From the NCBI GenBank assembly GCA_022013205.1, contig JAKLQT010000173.1, forward strand, positions 1-20,299: a DNA stretch of 20,299 nucleotides. The letters run 5' to 3'. Under the pieces are notes generated by a model. It had not been told where the DNA came from. It made no database searches and saw only the letters and a program-made list of their open reading frames with translations. Every line of letters starts with the position of its first letter. The first letter of the stretch is position 1. The position numbers and the translations under genes are program-made. This DNA is from Candidatus Omnitrophota bacterium (GTDB lineage Bacteria > Omnitrophota > Gorgyraeia > B26-G9). This document shows, one piece after another, positions 7,013 through 15,309 of this stretch.

Positions 7013-8367
7013 TTGGATTCTCCAAGCTCGTTTTCTATTGATTGAGCGATAGAATCAGCGATCATTTTAATTTCTCTTTTATTTTGCCCCTCAACCATAA
7101 TTCTTGCCAGCGGTTCTGTCCCGGAATAACGCATAACAAGCCGTCCGTTATTTTTTAACTTATTCTGTGCTTCAGTAATTTTTTTCCAAACAGCCGGCAT
7201 CTTTTTAAAATCCTTTCTTTGTGTTACACGCACATTCTTTATAAGCTGAGGATACTTCTTCAGCCCCGCGGCAAGCACGCTTATCTTTTTTTTCTCCCTT
7301 TGCATGGCCTGTAAGATTTTCAGCGCGCTCAGCATTCCGTCTCCGGTTGTCGCATGCTCAAGAAAAATAATATGCCCTGACTGTTCTCCGCCAAAGCTTG
7401 CCTTATTCTTTATCAGTTCCTCAAGCACATACTTATCCCCGACATCCGCGCGTATCAAACGGACATTGATCGCCTCCAGAAACTTTTCCAGCCCAAAATT
7501 ACTCATTGAAGTTGCCACAACAGTATTATTAAGCAGGCATTTTCGCCTCATAAAATGCATAGCTATAAGAGACATAATAAAGTCACCGTCCAGGATCTTG
7601 CCTTTTTCATCGCTAAACAGGACCCTGTCCCCGTCACCGTCAAAAGAAAACCCTATATCCGCTTTTTTCATTTTTACAAGATCCGCCATGCCTTGAGGAT
7701 GAAGAGAACCGCAATTACGGTTAATATTTACTCCATCCGGTTTATTGTTTATGAGGAAAACCTTCGCGCCTAAAGATTCGAATAAAATTCGCGCATAAGC
7801 AGAAACAGCTCCGTTGGCACAATCGGCTACGATTCTTTTTCCGCTTAAGTCCAAATCAAAAACGCATTTTTTTAAATGCTCTATATATACTTGTCCGGAA
7901 GTTTTCTGAAGTGTTATTTTATTTATTTTAGGTTTTACCTTATTGTCAAACAGTAAAGGAAATGCTATGCGCTCGATAGCCCTCTCCTCTTTTTCTGAGA
8001 GTTTGAATCCATTATGCTTGAAAAATTTTATTCCATTGTCACGCCACGGATTATGTGAGGCGGAAATCATTACTCCAAGTTCAGCATCCATTGTATTGGC
8101 AAGGTATGCTAATCCCGGAGTTGGAATAACGCCTGCCGAATAAACCTTACCCCCTGCCCTTTTAAACCCGTTAGCAAAAATCTGTTCTATTTTTGAGCAT
8201 GATCTGCGGGTATCTTTACCGATAACTACCTTTATCTTATTTTTGTGTTTTTTCCTAAGCCATGCACTTATAGCAAGGCTGACATTATAAACCACTTCTT
8301 CTGTAAGCGGCCATTCCCCGAATTCTCCTCGGATCCCATCTGTACCAAATAATTTACTTTTTTCCAT
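7009..8367 (-). CDS. glmM: Phosphoglucosamine mutase
   Basis: A 452-residue alpha-D-phosphohexomutase that converts glucosamine 6-phosphate to glucosamine 1-phosphate for UDP-GlcNAc and hence peptidoglycan and LPS. The four family sites are intact: the N-terminal TDGIRG loop (9-14), the catalytic phosphoserine loop ISASHNP (101-107, S104), the metal loop DGDGDR (243-248), and the sugar- and phosphate-binding segments GGEQSGH (326-332) and RYSGTEP (414-420). It follows cdaA and ybbR, the conserved c-di-AMP cluster; in Firmicutes GlmM binds and inhibits CdaA. The ATG shares one base with the ybbR stop (TAATG), indicating coupled translation. Confidence 0.97.
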   Translation of the reverse strand: MEKSKLFGTDGIRGEFGEWPLTEEVVYNVSLAISAWLRKKHKNKIKVVIGKDTRRSCSKIEQIFANGFKRAGGKVYSAGVIPTPGLAYLANTMDAELGVMISASHNPWRDNGIKFFKHNGFKLSEKEERAIERIAFPLLFDNKVKPKINKITLQKTSGQVYIEHLKKCVFDLDLSGKRIVADCANGAVSAYARILFESLGAKVFLINNKPDGVNINRNCGSLHPQGMADLVKMKKADIGFSFDGDGDRVLFSDEKGKILDGDFIMSLIAMHFMRRKCLLNNTVVATSMSNFGLEKFLEAINVRLIRADVGDKYVLEELIKNKASFGGEQSGHIIFLEHATTGDGMLSALKILQAMQREKKKISVLAAGLKKYPQLIKNVRVTQRKDFKKMPAVWKKITEAQNKLKNNGRLVMRYSGTEPLARIMVEGQNKREIKMIADSIAQSIENELGESK

Positions 8368-8771
8368 TATAAATTTTTATCCTTGATTTCAACGCGTACT
8401 AAAGTGGGGGCGCCTATTATTTCAATATTAGGCGGTAAGATAAAATTTACGACAGGAGAGTAAGTTCTTCCGGGTCTTAAACCGCTTATATTCACATAAG
8501 CAGTAACATCCATGCGTGTCAGCTGCTCAATCACTTTGCTCGGCCCTTTCACGCGCAGATCTATAGTGCGGCGTTCAAGATCAACCACAACAACATTCTT
8601 ACCTAAAAACAGCTGTTCGCCCATAAGTTGTATTTCTACGTCTTTTAAGTCCTTATAAGCCTGCGGCCCGCCTCTGAGCACGGAATTAATATAAAACCAT
8701 ACAACTATGGCCAGAATAAGGCTGGAAATCCTCATCCCTAATTTTTTATGTGACATCTTTTCTGACTTCAC
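8367..8771 (-). CDS. ybbR: YbbR-domain protein (CdaR-like regulator of CdaA)
   Basis: A 134-residue protein with one N-terminal transmembrane helix (ISSLILAIVVWFYIN) and one YbbR domain outside the membrane (the VDLRVKGPS and GLRPGRTYSPVVNF segments). Firmicute CdaR has several YbbR repeats; a single repeat makes this a short form. In characterised systems the protein binds the membrane part of CdaA and tunes c-di-AMP production. The start used is a GTG overlapping the cdaA stop (GTGA). An internal ATG five codons later (8756) would also keep the helix intact and cannot be excluded. The cdaA-ybbR-glmM order supports the assignment. Confidence 0.88.
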   Translation of the reverse strand: MKSEKMSHKKLGMRISSLILAIVVWFYINSVLRGGPQAYKDLKDVEIQLMGEQLFLGKNVVVVDLERRTIDLRVKGPSKVIEQLTRMDVTAYVNISGLRPGRTYSPVVNFILPPNIEIIGAPTLVRVEIKDKNL

Positions 8772-9568
8772 TGCTTTTTTTGTCTCCAGTTATAAAGGAT
8801 AGGTTTTTTAGTTTCTTTTTGCTGCATTATATTCTTTAAAACAAAACCAAAATCATTGCCCTCAAAATCATCGATCAATTCACCGCCCTGAGCAATAGAT
8901 ATTTTTCCTGTTTCTTCGCTGACCATAACTATCACCGCATCTGTTTCCTCACTTAAACCTATTGCCGCCCTATGGCGCGTACCGAGAGTTTTGTCCCAAC
9001 TTAGACTCTGTGTAAGAGGAAAAATGCATCCGGCTGCAATAATGCGGCCTGATGCTATAATCACTCCTCCGTCGTGCAGAAGCCCCAGCGGAGTAAAAAT
9101 TGTATTCAATAACTCCGAACTAACGCCTGCATCAATGCTCACTCCTGTCTCAGCATAAGTTTTAAGCCCTACTCCCCTTTCGAAGGCGACAAGCGCTCCG
9201 ATCCTTTTCTGGGCTAAACTAACCAGAGCAGGACAAACCTTATTTACAACTCCCTCTTCCGGAAGAGGAAACAGCAGATCAAAATATGTTTGCCCGATCT
9301 TGCTCAGGCCCCTTCTTATTTCCGGTTGGAAAATTATTAAAAAACCTATAACAGATATCGCAAAGAGTTTTGTCAATATCCAGTTAACAACAACAAGGTT
9401 AAGCATATTGGTAAGAGAAAAAAGCACGATTAAAACAATAACTCCGCGTAAAAGCGGTACCACTCTTGTTCCCTGTATAAAAATCATGACCTTGTAAAGC
9501 AGAAACCATATTATGGATATCTCAAGCAATATTTTTAATACTCCGAAAAAATCCCATGCAATTATCAT
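8768..9568 (-). CDS. cdaA: Membrane diadenylate cyclase CdaA
   Basis: A 266-residue enzyme with three N-terminal membrane helices (about residues 10-30, 38-58 and 62-80) and a cytoplasmic DAC domain that joins two ATP into c-di-AMP. The GTRHR motif (196-200), IGLSEETDA and the SEETG segment (217-221) match the family. The metal-binding motif, usually DGA, reads DGG here (166-168, in LLHDGGVII). The catalytic Asp is kept and Ala to Gly is conservative, so activity is likely. c-di-AMP normally controls potassium and osmolyte balance and cell-wall homeostasis, consistent with glmM in the operon. The start is three bases past the folP stop. Confidence 0.95.
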   Translation of the reverse strand: MIIAWDFFGVLKILLEISIIWFLLYKVMIFIQGTRVVPLLRGVIVLIVLFSLTNMLNLVVVNWILTKLFAISVIGFLIIFQPEIRRGLSKIGQTYFDLLFPLPEEGVVNKVCPALVSLAQKRIGALVAFERGVGLKTYAETGVSIDAGVSSELLNTIFTPLGLLHDGGVIIASGRIIAAGCIFPLTQSLSWDKTLGTRHRAAIGLSEETDAVIVMVSEETGKISIAQGGELIDDFEGNDFGFVLKNIMQQKETKKPILYNWRQKKQ

Positions 9569-9571
9569 CTT

Positions 9572-10468
9572 CTATAATCCCTGCTTAGTTATTTGCCATG
9601 TAAGCTGCAACGCCTCTTTTGTCTGTTTGACATCGTGCACTCTTACAACATTCGCCCCGTTTAAAACAGAAATGACCACACTAACCGCGGTTCCTAATCC
9701 GCGCTCATTGACTTGTTTATGCAACACATCACCAATAAATGATTTTTTTGATGTTCCGATCAGAATCGGGCTCTTAAGTGCTTTAAATTCAGAAAGATTA
9801 TTTATTATCTTTAAATTATGCTCTGTTGTTTTTGAGAACCCTATACCTGGATCAAGTATAATGCTTTCTTCAGGAATTCCAGCCTCAAGCGCTTTTTGCT
9901 TTGCCTTATCCAGAAAATTAATAATTTCTAAAATAACATTATCATACTTGGGATTCTGCTGCATAGTGCGGGGATTTTTTTTCATATGCATTAAAACAAC
10001 ACCCGCTTTATAGCGAGAGATCATCTTCCCCAGCTTATTATCCTTTTTCAATGCATAAACATCATTAATAATACTTGCGCCAAGGTCAAAGCAGCGTTTG
10101 GCAACTATAGAACTTCCTGTATCTATCGACATGGGAATTTTCAGCTTTTTGCCGAGAATTTTTACAATTGATTCTATGCGCTTTAACTGCCGAGCGGCAC
10201 CTATGGACCGCGCTCCCGGACGCGTTGACTCAGCGCCTATATCAACAATATCCGCTCCTTCAGACTGCATCTGCAAAGCATGCTCCAGAGCCCTGCCTTT
10301 ATCAAAATAAACTCCAGCGTCGCTAAATGAATCAGGCGTAACATTCAAAATTCCCATAATACGCGGGGCTTTCGAAAGATCGATATTAAAATCGCGGCAT
10401 TTAAAATAATTTGCCTTGAAATCTTTTGGTTTCAATAATCTATCCTCAAGAAATCGTATTAAAGGCAC
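9572..10468 (-). CDS. folP: Dihydropteroate synthase
   Basis: A 298-residue TIM-barrel enzyme that joins p-aminobenzoate to the pterin pyrophosphate in folate synthesis. The motifs appear in order: GILNVTPDSFSD (39-50), GADIVDIGAESTRPG (71-85), SIDT (114-117), INDV (134-137), HMKKNPRTMQ near 161, LDPGIGFSKT (205-214), GTSKKSF near 238 and RVHDV near the C-terminus. A tail of about 30 residues before the core is longer than in E. coli FolP. Translation probably starts at a GTG that overlaps the ftsH stop (TAGTG). The ftsH-folP-cdaA linkage is widespread in bacteria. Confidence 0.96.
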   Translation of the reverse strand: MPLIRFLEDRLLKPKDFKANYFKCRDFNIDLSKAPRIMGILNVTPDSFSDAGVYFDKGRALEHALQMQSEGADIVDIGAESTRPGARSIGAARQLKRIESIVKILGKKLKIPMSIDTGSSIVAKRCFDLGASIINDVYALKKDNKLGKMISRYKAGVVLMHMKKNPRTMQQNPKYDNVILEIINFLDKAKQKALEAGIPEESIILDPGIGFSKTTEHNLKIINNLSEFKALKSPILIGTSKKSFIGDVLHKQVNERGLGTAVSVVISVLNGANVVRVHDVKQTKEALQLTWQITKQGL

Positions 10469-12468
10469 TAAATGGTCTTTTCTTCTTGTTTAATTGGGGC
10501 ATCTTTATCTTTAAACGATTCTGGTGTCTTTGCCGCAGCATCCGGTTTTTTTATCTTCGTTCGCTTTTTATCAATCCCTACGCTCTCTTCAGCAGGCAAT
10601 CCCAGCAATTCTCTGACCTCACCTGCGTCCATTACCTCTTTTTCTAAAAGAGCTTCTGCCAGGCTCTTAAGCTTATCAATATTGTCCGTTAAAAGCTTTT
10701 TTGCCTGTTCATAACAGTTGTCTATGATCTTGCGTACTTCCTGATCGATTAAAACCGCAGTCTGCTCACTGTAATTCTTCTCATCAAGCATATCTCTGCC
10801 TAGAAATATCTGCTGCTGTCTATGCCCGAATGTAAGGTGACCGAGTTTATCACTCATTCCGAATTCACAAACCATTCTTCTGGCACTTCTTGTTGATATT
10901 TCAAGATCATTATGAGCCCCAGTGGTTACTTCCTCAAAAATCAGCTCTTCACTGGCACGGCCTCCCAGGAACACGATCAAACGGCTTGTAAGCTCTTTTT
11001 TCGTCATAATAAATCTATCCTGTATAGGCATCTGCAGAGTATAGCCTAAGGCCGCGGTTCCCCTGGGAATTATAGAAACCTTATGCAAAGGATCTACCCC
11101 AGGAACAAGCATAGATAAAAGAGCATGTCCTGATTCGTGATAAGCCACAATAATTTTTTCTTCCTTACTTATAACCCGGGATTTTCTCTCCGGGCCCGCA
11201 ACAACGCGCTCTATAGAGCCTTGCATCTCTTCCATAGTAACAGAATCTCTATCGCGTCGCGCTGCAAGCAATGCCGCTTCATTAACAAGATTGGCAAGAT
11301 CAGCTCCGGTAAATCCAGGAGTCTGCCTGGCTAAGGAATTTAGACTTACATCTTCATTCAGTTTTATACCTCGCACATGCACTTTAAGGATCTCTTCTCT
11401 GCCGATCAAATCCGGACGGTCGATAACAATCTGCCGATCAAATCTTCCAGGCCTTAAAAGAGCCGGATCAAGAACATCGGGCCTGTTTGTAGCTGCCATA
11501 AGAATAATTCCTGCTTGAGTATTAAACCCATCCATTTCCACAAGAAGGGCATTCAGTGTTTGTTCACGCTCATCGTGACCGCCGCCTACTCCGGCAAATC
11601 TTTGTCTTCCCACAGCGTCAATCTCATCTATAAAAATTATGCTGCCGTGCCCGCTGACATTAGAAGCTTTTTTGGCCTGCTCAAATAAGTCCCGTACCCG
11701 TGAAGCGCCAACACCCACGAACATCTCAACAAAGTCCGACCCGCTGATGCTCAAAAAGGGAACCCCCGCCTCTCCAGCTACGGCTTTAGCCAAAAGAGTT
11801 TTTCCTGTTCCCGGAGCACCCATCAGCAGCACTCCCTTAGGAATTTTCCCCCCCAGTTTCTGAAATTTTTTCGGGTCTTTCAAAAATTCGATAACCTCGC
11901 TTAACTCCTCTTGCGCCTCTTCAACCCCGGCAACATCTTTAAAAGTAACCCGCACGTTATTCTCGCTTATTTGATGAATTTTGCTTTTACCAAAGGAAAA
12001 CAAACGGTTGCCGCCTGCCTGTGAACCCCGATAAGCAAACCATATGATCATTCCGAGTATAAACACAGGCAATAAAAGACTGACAATATTAAGCCACATT
12101 ACACTTGATGGCTTAATAATAAAATTCGGCACATTTTTTCTTAAAACCTGTATAAGTTCATTATCTTCAGGCGGAATGTTTACAGAAAAAGATTTTCCGT
12201 CCTGCAAAGTAACATCAGCGATACCTTCCCCCAGCTGAACACTTGTAACATACTGTGTTTGCTGATTTTGCTCCACCATATTGAAGAATTCCGAATAGGT
12301 AGTTTTAATCTGCATGCTTCTCTCATATTGTTCGGCAATTAGTCCTAAGAAAAACAATACAGCCAGGAAAATAAAAAACGGTACTATAAGCCGGCTTGTT
12401 TTATTTTGCTTATCGCTGCGTTTAGGAGTTGTTCTTTTATTTTTATCAAAATTCAGATTTTTTGCCAT
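10468..12468 (-). CDS. ftsH: ATP-dependent zinc metalloprotease FtsH
   Basis: A 666-residue membrane-anchored AAA+ protease that forms hexamers and degrades misassembled or regulatory membrane and cytoplasmic proteins. Two transmembrane helices (about 27-45 and 124-146) flank a short extracytoplasmic domain. The AAA domain has Walker A GAPGTGKT (217-224), Walker B IIFIDEID (277-284) and the second region of homology around ATNRPDVLDPALLRPGRFD. The protease domain has the zinc motif HESGH (444-448) and D521 as the likely third ligand. A few extra residues (ASNVSGHGS) precede Walker B compared with E. coli FtsH. It is first in the housekeeping operon and is preceded by promoter candidates at 12552-12627. 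Confidence 0.98.
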   Translation of the reverse strand: MAKNLNFDKNKRTTPKRSDKQNKTSRLIVPFFIFLAVLFFLGLIAEQYERSMQIKTTYSEFFNMVEQNQQTQYVTSVQLGEGIADVTLQDGKSFSVNIPPEDNELIQVLRKNVPNFIIKPSSVMWLNIVSLLLPVFILGMIIWFAYRGSQAGGNRLFSFGKSKIHQISENNVRVTFKDVAGVEEAQEELSEVIEFLKDPKKFQKLGGKIPKGVLLMGAPGTGKTLLAKAVAGEAGVPFLSISGSDFVEMFVGVGASRVRDLFEQAKKASNVSGHGSIIFIDEIDAVGRQRFAGVGGGHDEREQTLNALLVEMDGFNTQAGIILMAATNRPDVLDPALLRPGRFDRQIVIDRPDLIGREEILKVHVRGIKLNEDVSLNSLARQTPGFTGADLANLVNEAALLAARRDRDSVTMEEMQGSIERVVAGPERKSRVISKEEKIIVAYHESGHALLSMLVPGVDPLHKVSIIPRGTAALGYTLQMPIQDRFIMTKKELTSRLIVFLGGRASEELIFEEVTTGAHNDLEISTRSARRMVCEFGMSDKLGHLTFGHRQQQIFLGRDMLDEKNYSEQTAVLIDQEVRKIIDNCYEQAKKLLTDNIDKLKSLAEALLEKEVMDAGEVRELLGLPAEESVGIDKKRTKIKKPDAAAKTPESFKDKDAPIKQEEKTI

Positions 12469-12500
12469 AATATGTGCCTCTCGCGTAGGATATTATATTA

Positions 12501-12512
12501 GGTACTAGTACC
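12501..12512. promoter_or_regulatory. Perfect 12-bp palindrome in the ftsH leader
   Basis: GGTACTAGTACC is a perfect palindrome 32 bases upstream of the ftsH ATG and just downstream of the predicted transcription start. It could be an operator for a dimeric regulator or a small hairpin in the leader. No regulator can be named from the sequence, and chance is not excluded. Confidence 0.3.
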
Positions 12513-12551
12513 GAAATTTATTCTCTCAAAAAATTATGCGGACAGGTATAA

Positions 12552-12580
12552 ATTTTAGCAAAAGCCCTGCCAAATAGCAA
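12552..12580 (-). promoter_or_regulatory. Candidate promoter of the ftsH operon (proximal)
   Basis: On the minus strand TTGCTA (12575-12580) and TAAAAT (12552-12557) are 17 bases apart, with TGC directly before the -10 box, giving an extended -10 (TGCTAAAAT). Transcription would begin near 12545, about 75 nt before the ftsH ATG. Confidence 0.55.
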
Positions 12581-12599
12581 GCTTTTTCGCGGTTCTCTC

Positions 12600-12627
12600 A
12601 TTATATGATAACCTATGCCGGAGTTAA
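12600..12627 (-). promoter_or_regulatory. Second candidate promoter of the ftsH operon (distal)
   Basis: A perfect TATAAT (12600-12605, minus strand) has the weak -35-like TTAACT (12622-12627) 16 bases upstream. It lies about 45 bases upstream of the proximal promoter, so ftsH may be served by two promoters. The -35 match is poor. Confidence 0.4.
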
Positions 12628-12668
12628 CAAAACAAAGTATTTTAAACGCAAAAGATGATAATACAAGA

Positions 12669-13265
12669 CTATATTCTTCCGGCAATTAAACGGCTTAGCA
12701 CATTTCCGATAAAGCTTCCCAGGGAAAATAACAAGGTTTGCAGAAAAACAAGCATGTAGCTCTGCATCAGGCGTATCTTGTATACAGTTTTTACCAAGCG
12801 TGCTTCCAGGTCCAAAAGCCTGAGTATTACGATTACAGACAGTACCATAAAAAAGATATTATCCTGGCTTCTCTGCATAACTATATGCAGGAATATCAAA
12901 AACAGCCATACAGGTACTGTATAAGCATGGGCACAAAAACTTCCCAGAAAATCAGGTATGATTTTTTTACTTTTAAACCGCAGTGTCAATAAATACACCC
13001 AGTTTAAAAGCCCGCTCACCGCTGAAGTTACGAGTATCAATACAAAAAACACGCTCAAAATCACCAAAAATACCTGTGGGACTGATAGGCTAAGCTTAAA
13101 ATAGGTAAAATTCTTAAGCACAAATAAACCCAGCGAAGAAAAAAGAACCGCTGAAAATAAAAGTGAGGTTAAAGGCTTAAACGCATCTTCATCCTTGACT
13201 GCTTGTTTAAATATAGTATCGGGAAACAGCAAAACTAAAATACCGTTAAAAAATTTTGAATCCAT
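12669..13265 (-). CDS. Multi-pass membrane protein, Yip1-like
   Basis: A 198-residue integral membrane protein with about five hydrophobic helices (near residues 33-52, 62-90, 108-130, 137-148 and 170-190). The N-terminal stretch ILVLLFPDTIFKQ followed by a short loop and membrane segments resembles bacterial Yip1-domain proteins, whose function is not established. No catalytic residues are evident. Its own extended -10 promoter lies at 13345-13353, and a gap of 200 bases holding promoters separates it from ftsH, so it may be a single-gene unit between the pilin and ftsH operons. The Yip1 assignment rests on general topology and is uncertain. Confidence 0.7.
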   Translation of the reverse strand: MDSKFFNGILVLLFPDTIFKQAVKDEDAFKPLTSLLFSAVLFSSLGLFVLKNFTYFKLSLSVPQVFLVILSVFFVLILVTSAVSGLLNWVYLLTLRFKSKKIIPDFLGSFCAHAYTVPVWLFLIFLHIVMQRSQDNIFFMVLSVIVILRLLDLEARLVKTVYKIRLMQSYMLVFLQTLLFSLGSFIGNVLSRLIAGRI

Positions 13266-13344
13266 AAAAATATTCCTATTTACTACTATTAAAAAACCAT
13301 TACTTTTTCAAATTCCGAGGGGATTCTTTGTGGTAAGTAGCTAC

Positions 13345-13353
13345 ATTATAGCA
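13345..13353 (-). promoter_or_regulatory. Extended -10 promoter of the Yip1-like gene
   Basis: TGCTATAAT on the minus strand is a perfect TATAAT (13345-13350) with the extended TGn element (13351-13353). No good -35 box is seen at 16-18 bases upstream, which extended -10 promoters can tolerate. It predicts a leader of about 70 nt before the ATG at 13265. Confidence 0.6.
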
Positions 13354-13405
13354 TAACAGAAAGGCTAAATCCATAGCAGGTTTTAAAAAGCATCTAAAAA
13401 ATTAA

Positions 13406-14470
13406 TTAAAGTTTTCTCCAGGATATAAGCTGCACAGTAGAGCTCGGATTAATAATATAACGTATAGAATCCATATACGGTTTATGATATCCAATGTCAA
13501 CGCTTCCGTTAATGCGTACTCCGTCACTGCCGGACCACGCTCCTCCCAGAACGCTAAGCCCAGTTTCACCGCCGCCGTTAACTCTGAATTCACCGGTACT
13601 ATAAACACATCCGTCAATATGACCATTGCCGTTAATAGTGGTGGAAGTTGTCTCATCAGGCTCAGAAATAACATCTCCTACAACAACAAGGAAGCCGCCT
13701 ATTGTACCGATATTTCCATTGAGTACCAAATCTGTTTCCACATAAACCACATTCGGGATCCAGTTTGCCGGGTTGGGGTCTGACTGATCAAACCAGAAGC
13801 TTGCAGGCAGCGGAGGAAATTTACTCACTATCTCAGCCGCAGTATATATATTATCGCTGCCGTCAGGCTTGATCTGAGTTGCGGCAATAGCCCGCAGATA
13901 ATCATAATCGAGCTTGATAAAGGGTGAAATACTCGTATCATTTGTCGCGGTGCCTGTAAAACAATCCTCATCAAGTATTGCGGGAAGCAATGACCCGGCA
14001 TAAAGAATATCGCCGTTTATGTCAAAGGCTACTCCATTGATACGAACATTCCCGGATGTATAAATCGCGTTATCCCAGAAACTATCGGGAAGATCTTTTT
14101 TACTAATATACGCCTCCAGGTGAACAACTGCCTGCGGCTGGCCCTGATCCGGAACATAACCCCAGCTTTCAACTCTCCAGCGTTTTCCCATCTCAAGTAT
14201 CGCAATTGCATGCGCATATTCTCCCAGCGTTTGGTTATTATTATCCGTCAAGGCCACATTACTTTCAGCCATAACATCAGTTGGTAATTTTGCGATAGCT
14301 TTATCCAGTCCTGCCTCAGCGCAATGCAGGGCAATGATACTTTGTTTATAACGCACAGCATTTTTTGTATCCCAGACATTGCGGAACAAAAAAGCCCCCA
14401 GCAAAATACTTACAACCGCAATGACCATAAATACCGCGATCAACAAAATTCCTCGTTTATTTTTTAACAT
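13406..14470 (-). CDS. PilX-like pseudopilin-associated protein with beta-rich C-terminal domain
   Basis: A 354-residue protein. The N-terminus MLKNKRGILLIAVFMVIAVV is a short basic segment followed by one hydrophobic helix, as in PilX-type minor pilin proteins; a helix rich in Ala, Glu and Leu follows (HCAEAGLDKAIAKL). The remaining 300 residues are rich in Gly, Asn, Val and Thr. They contain repeated short strands such as VRINGVAFDINGDI, LVLNGNIGTIGG, TTINGNGHIDG and VRINGSVDIGY, suggesting a stacked-beta or polymer-forming fold exposed at the pilus or cell surface. Strong AAAGGAGG lies six bases before the ATG. It is the last gene of the three-gene pilin operon. The overall assignment is by architecture; a homology search is needed for the C-terminal domain. 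Confidence 0.78.
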   Translation of the reverse strand: MLKNKRGILLIAVFMVIAVVSILLGAFLFRNVWDTKNAVRYKQSIIALHCAEAGLDKAIAKLPTDVMAESNVALTDNNNQTLGEYAHAIAILEMGKRWRVESWGYVPDQGQPQAVVHLEAYISKKDLPDSFWDNAIYTSGNVRINGVAFDINGDILYAGSLLPAILDEDCFTGTATNDTSISPFIKLDYDYLRAIAATQIKPDGSDNIYTAAEIVSKFPPLPASFWFDQSDPNPANWIPNVVYVETDLVLNGNIGTIGGFLVVVGDVISEPDETTSTTINGNGHIDGCVYSTGEFRVNGGGETGLSVLGGAWSGSDGVRINGSVDIGYHKPYMDSIRYIINPSSTVQLISWRKL

Positions 14471-14487
14471 AACGTGCCTCCTTTATT

Positions 14488-15297
14488 TTACGGCTGCCGG
14501 AACTTAACAGAATTGCGTAATGTCATTTTCAAAATTCTGCCTTCCTGCCGCAGAGCTGAAACCTCTTTTGTAAAAAACAATGAAATATCAATACTTCCGA
14601 CATTTTTAACCGCGTTAAACCCCAGATTTAGAACTCCGTCTTCATTATCGACAGGTAAATTCACATCGCCGTCGTTTTCTGAAGCATCAAGAAAATTATT
14701 ATTATTAGTATCATCGTTACCCAGGTAGTTAGCCAATACCTCTCCTCCTGTCCTTAGAATATTCAGGGACGTTCCATCGGCCTGCTGAAAATTCAAATAG
14801 GCTGCAGTAGCTGAGATAAAGGTAATTGGAAAGACATTGGGCTGAGCATAATGTGTAATGGCTGGGCCATAGTCAACATAACGGCGCAACTGTTTTAGGC
14901 CTTCTACTGTTTGATACGGACAATAAACAAAAACCGAACGCCAGCTTATTACATTATTGGCATCAAGATGCATATAATTGTTATTATGAGAACCGTCTTC
15001 ACCGGCCTGAGCAATATTTCCGCGCGAAGATGCCATCCAGACGCCTTGCGTATACTCTCCGGTAGCCGGGTCAAGAAATGTAAAACTTTCTGTCCATCCG
15101 CTGGAGCCTTCCATCAACCCTTTTCGCATAGAATCTATAGCTTCGCGCGCATCAACATACAGGTCCGATTTGACCTGTGAAATAAGCCACGCCCCTTTAG
15201 ATGAGGAAAATACAACAGTGAGAGTCAGGAGAATAAACACCGCGACTAAGGAAACAACCATTATCTCCATCAACGTAATTCCTCTGTTTTTTTTCAT
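14488..15297 (-). CDS. PilW-like prepilin (type IV pilus or type II secretion minor pilin)
   Basis: A 269-residue protein with a type IV prepilin N-terminus: the short basic leader MKKNRG, then ITLMEIMVVSLVAVFILLTL. Cleavage would be expected after the Gly, followed by N-methylation, with Glu at position +5 of the mature protein. The following region is helical (DLYVDAREAIDSMRKGLMEG), as in minor pilins, and the globular part is long. One segment rich in Asp and Asn (NDDTNNNNFLDASENDGD) looks like a possible calcium-binding loop. The gene is 12 bases past the PilV-like gene and 17 bases before the PilX-like gene. Minor pilins prime assembly of the pilus or pseudopilus. Confidence 0.87.
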   Translation of the reverse strand: MKKNRGITLMEIMVVSLVAVFILLTLTVVFSSSKGAWLISQVKSDLYVDAREAIDSMRKGLMEGSSGWTESFTFLDPATGEYTQGVWMASSRGNIAQAGEDGSHNNNYMHLDANNVISWRSVFVYCPYQTVEGLKQLRRYVDYGPAITHYAQPNVFPITFISATAAYLNFQQADGTSLNILRTGGEVLANYLGNDDTNNNNFLDASENDGDVNLPVDNEDGVLNLGFNAVKNVGSIDISLFFTKEVSALRQEGRILKMTLRNSVKFRQP

Positions 15298-15309
15298 TTT
15301 ATTTTCTTC

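Noticed and set aside
9513..10013. 166-codon plus-strand open frame
   Set aside because: It lies opposite cdaA and folP, both with intact family motifs, and its translation has no recognisable domain. It is a shadow.
13402..13674. Alternative 90-codon minus-strand frame within the end of the PilX-like gene
   Set aside because: It overlaps the PilX-like frame in a different phase, has no family resemblance and would end four bases from the real stop.
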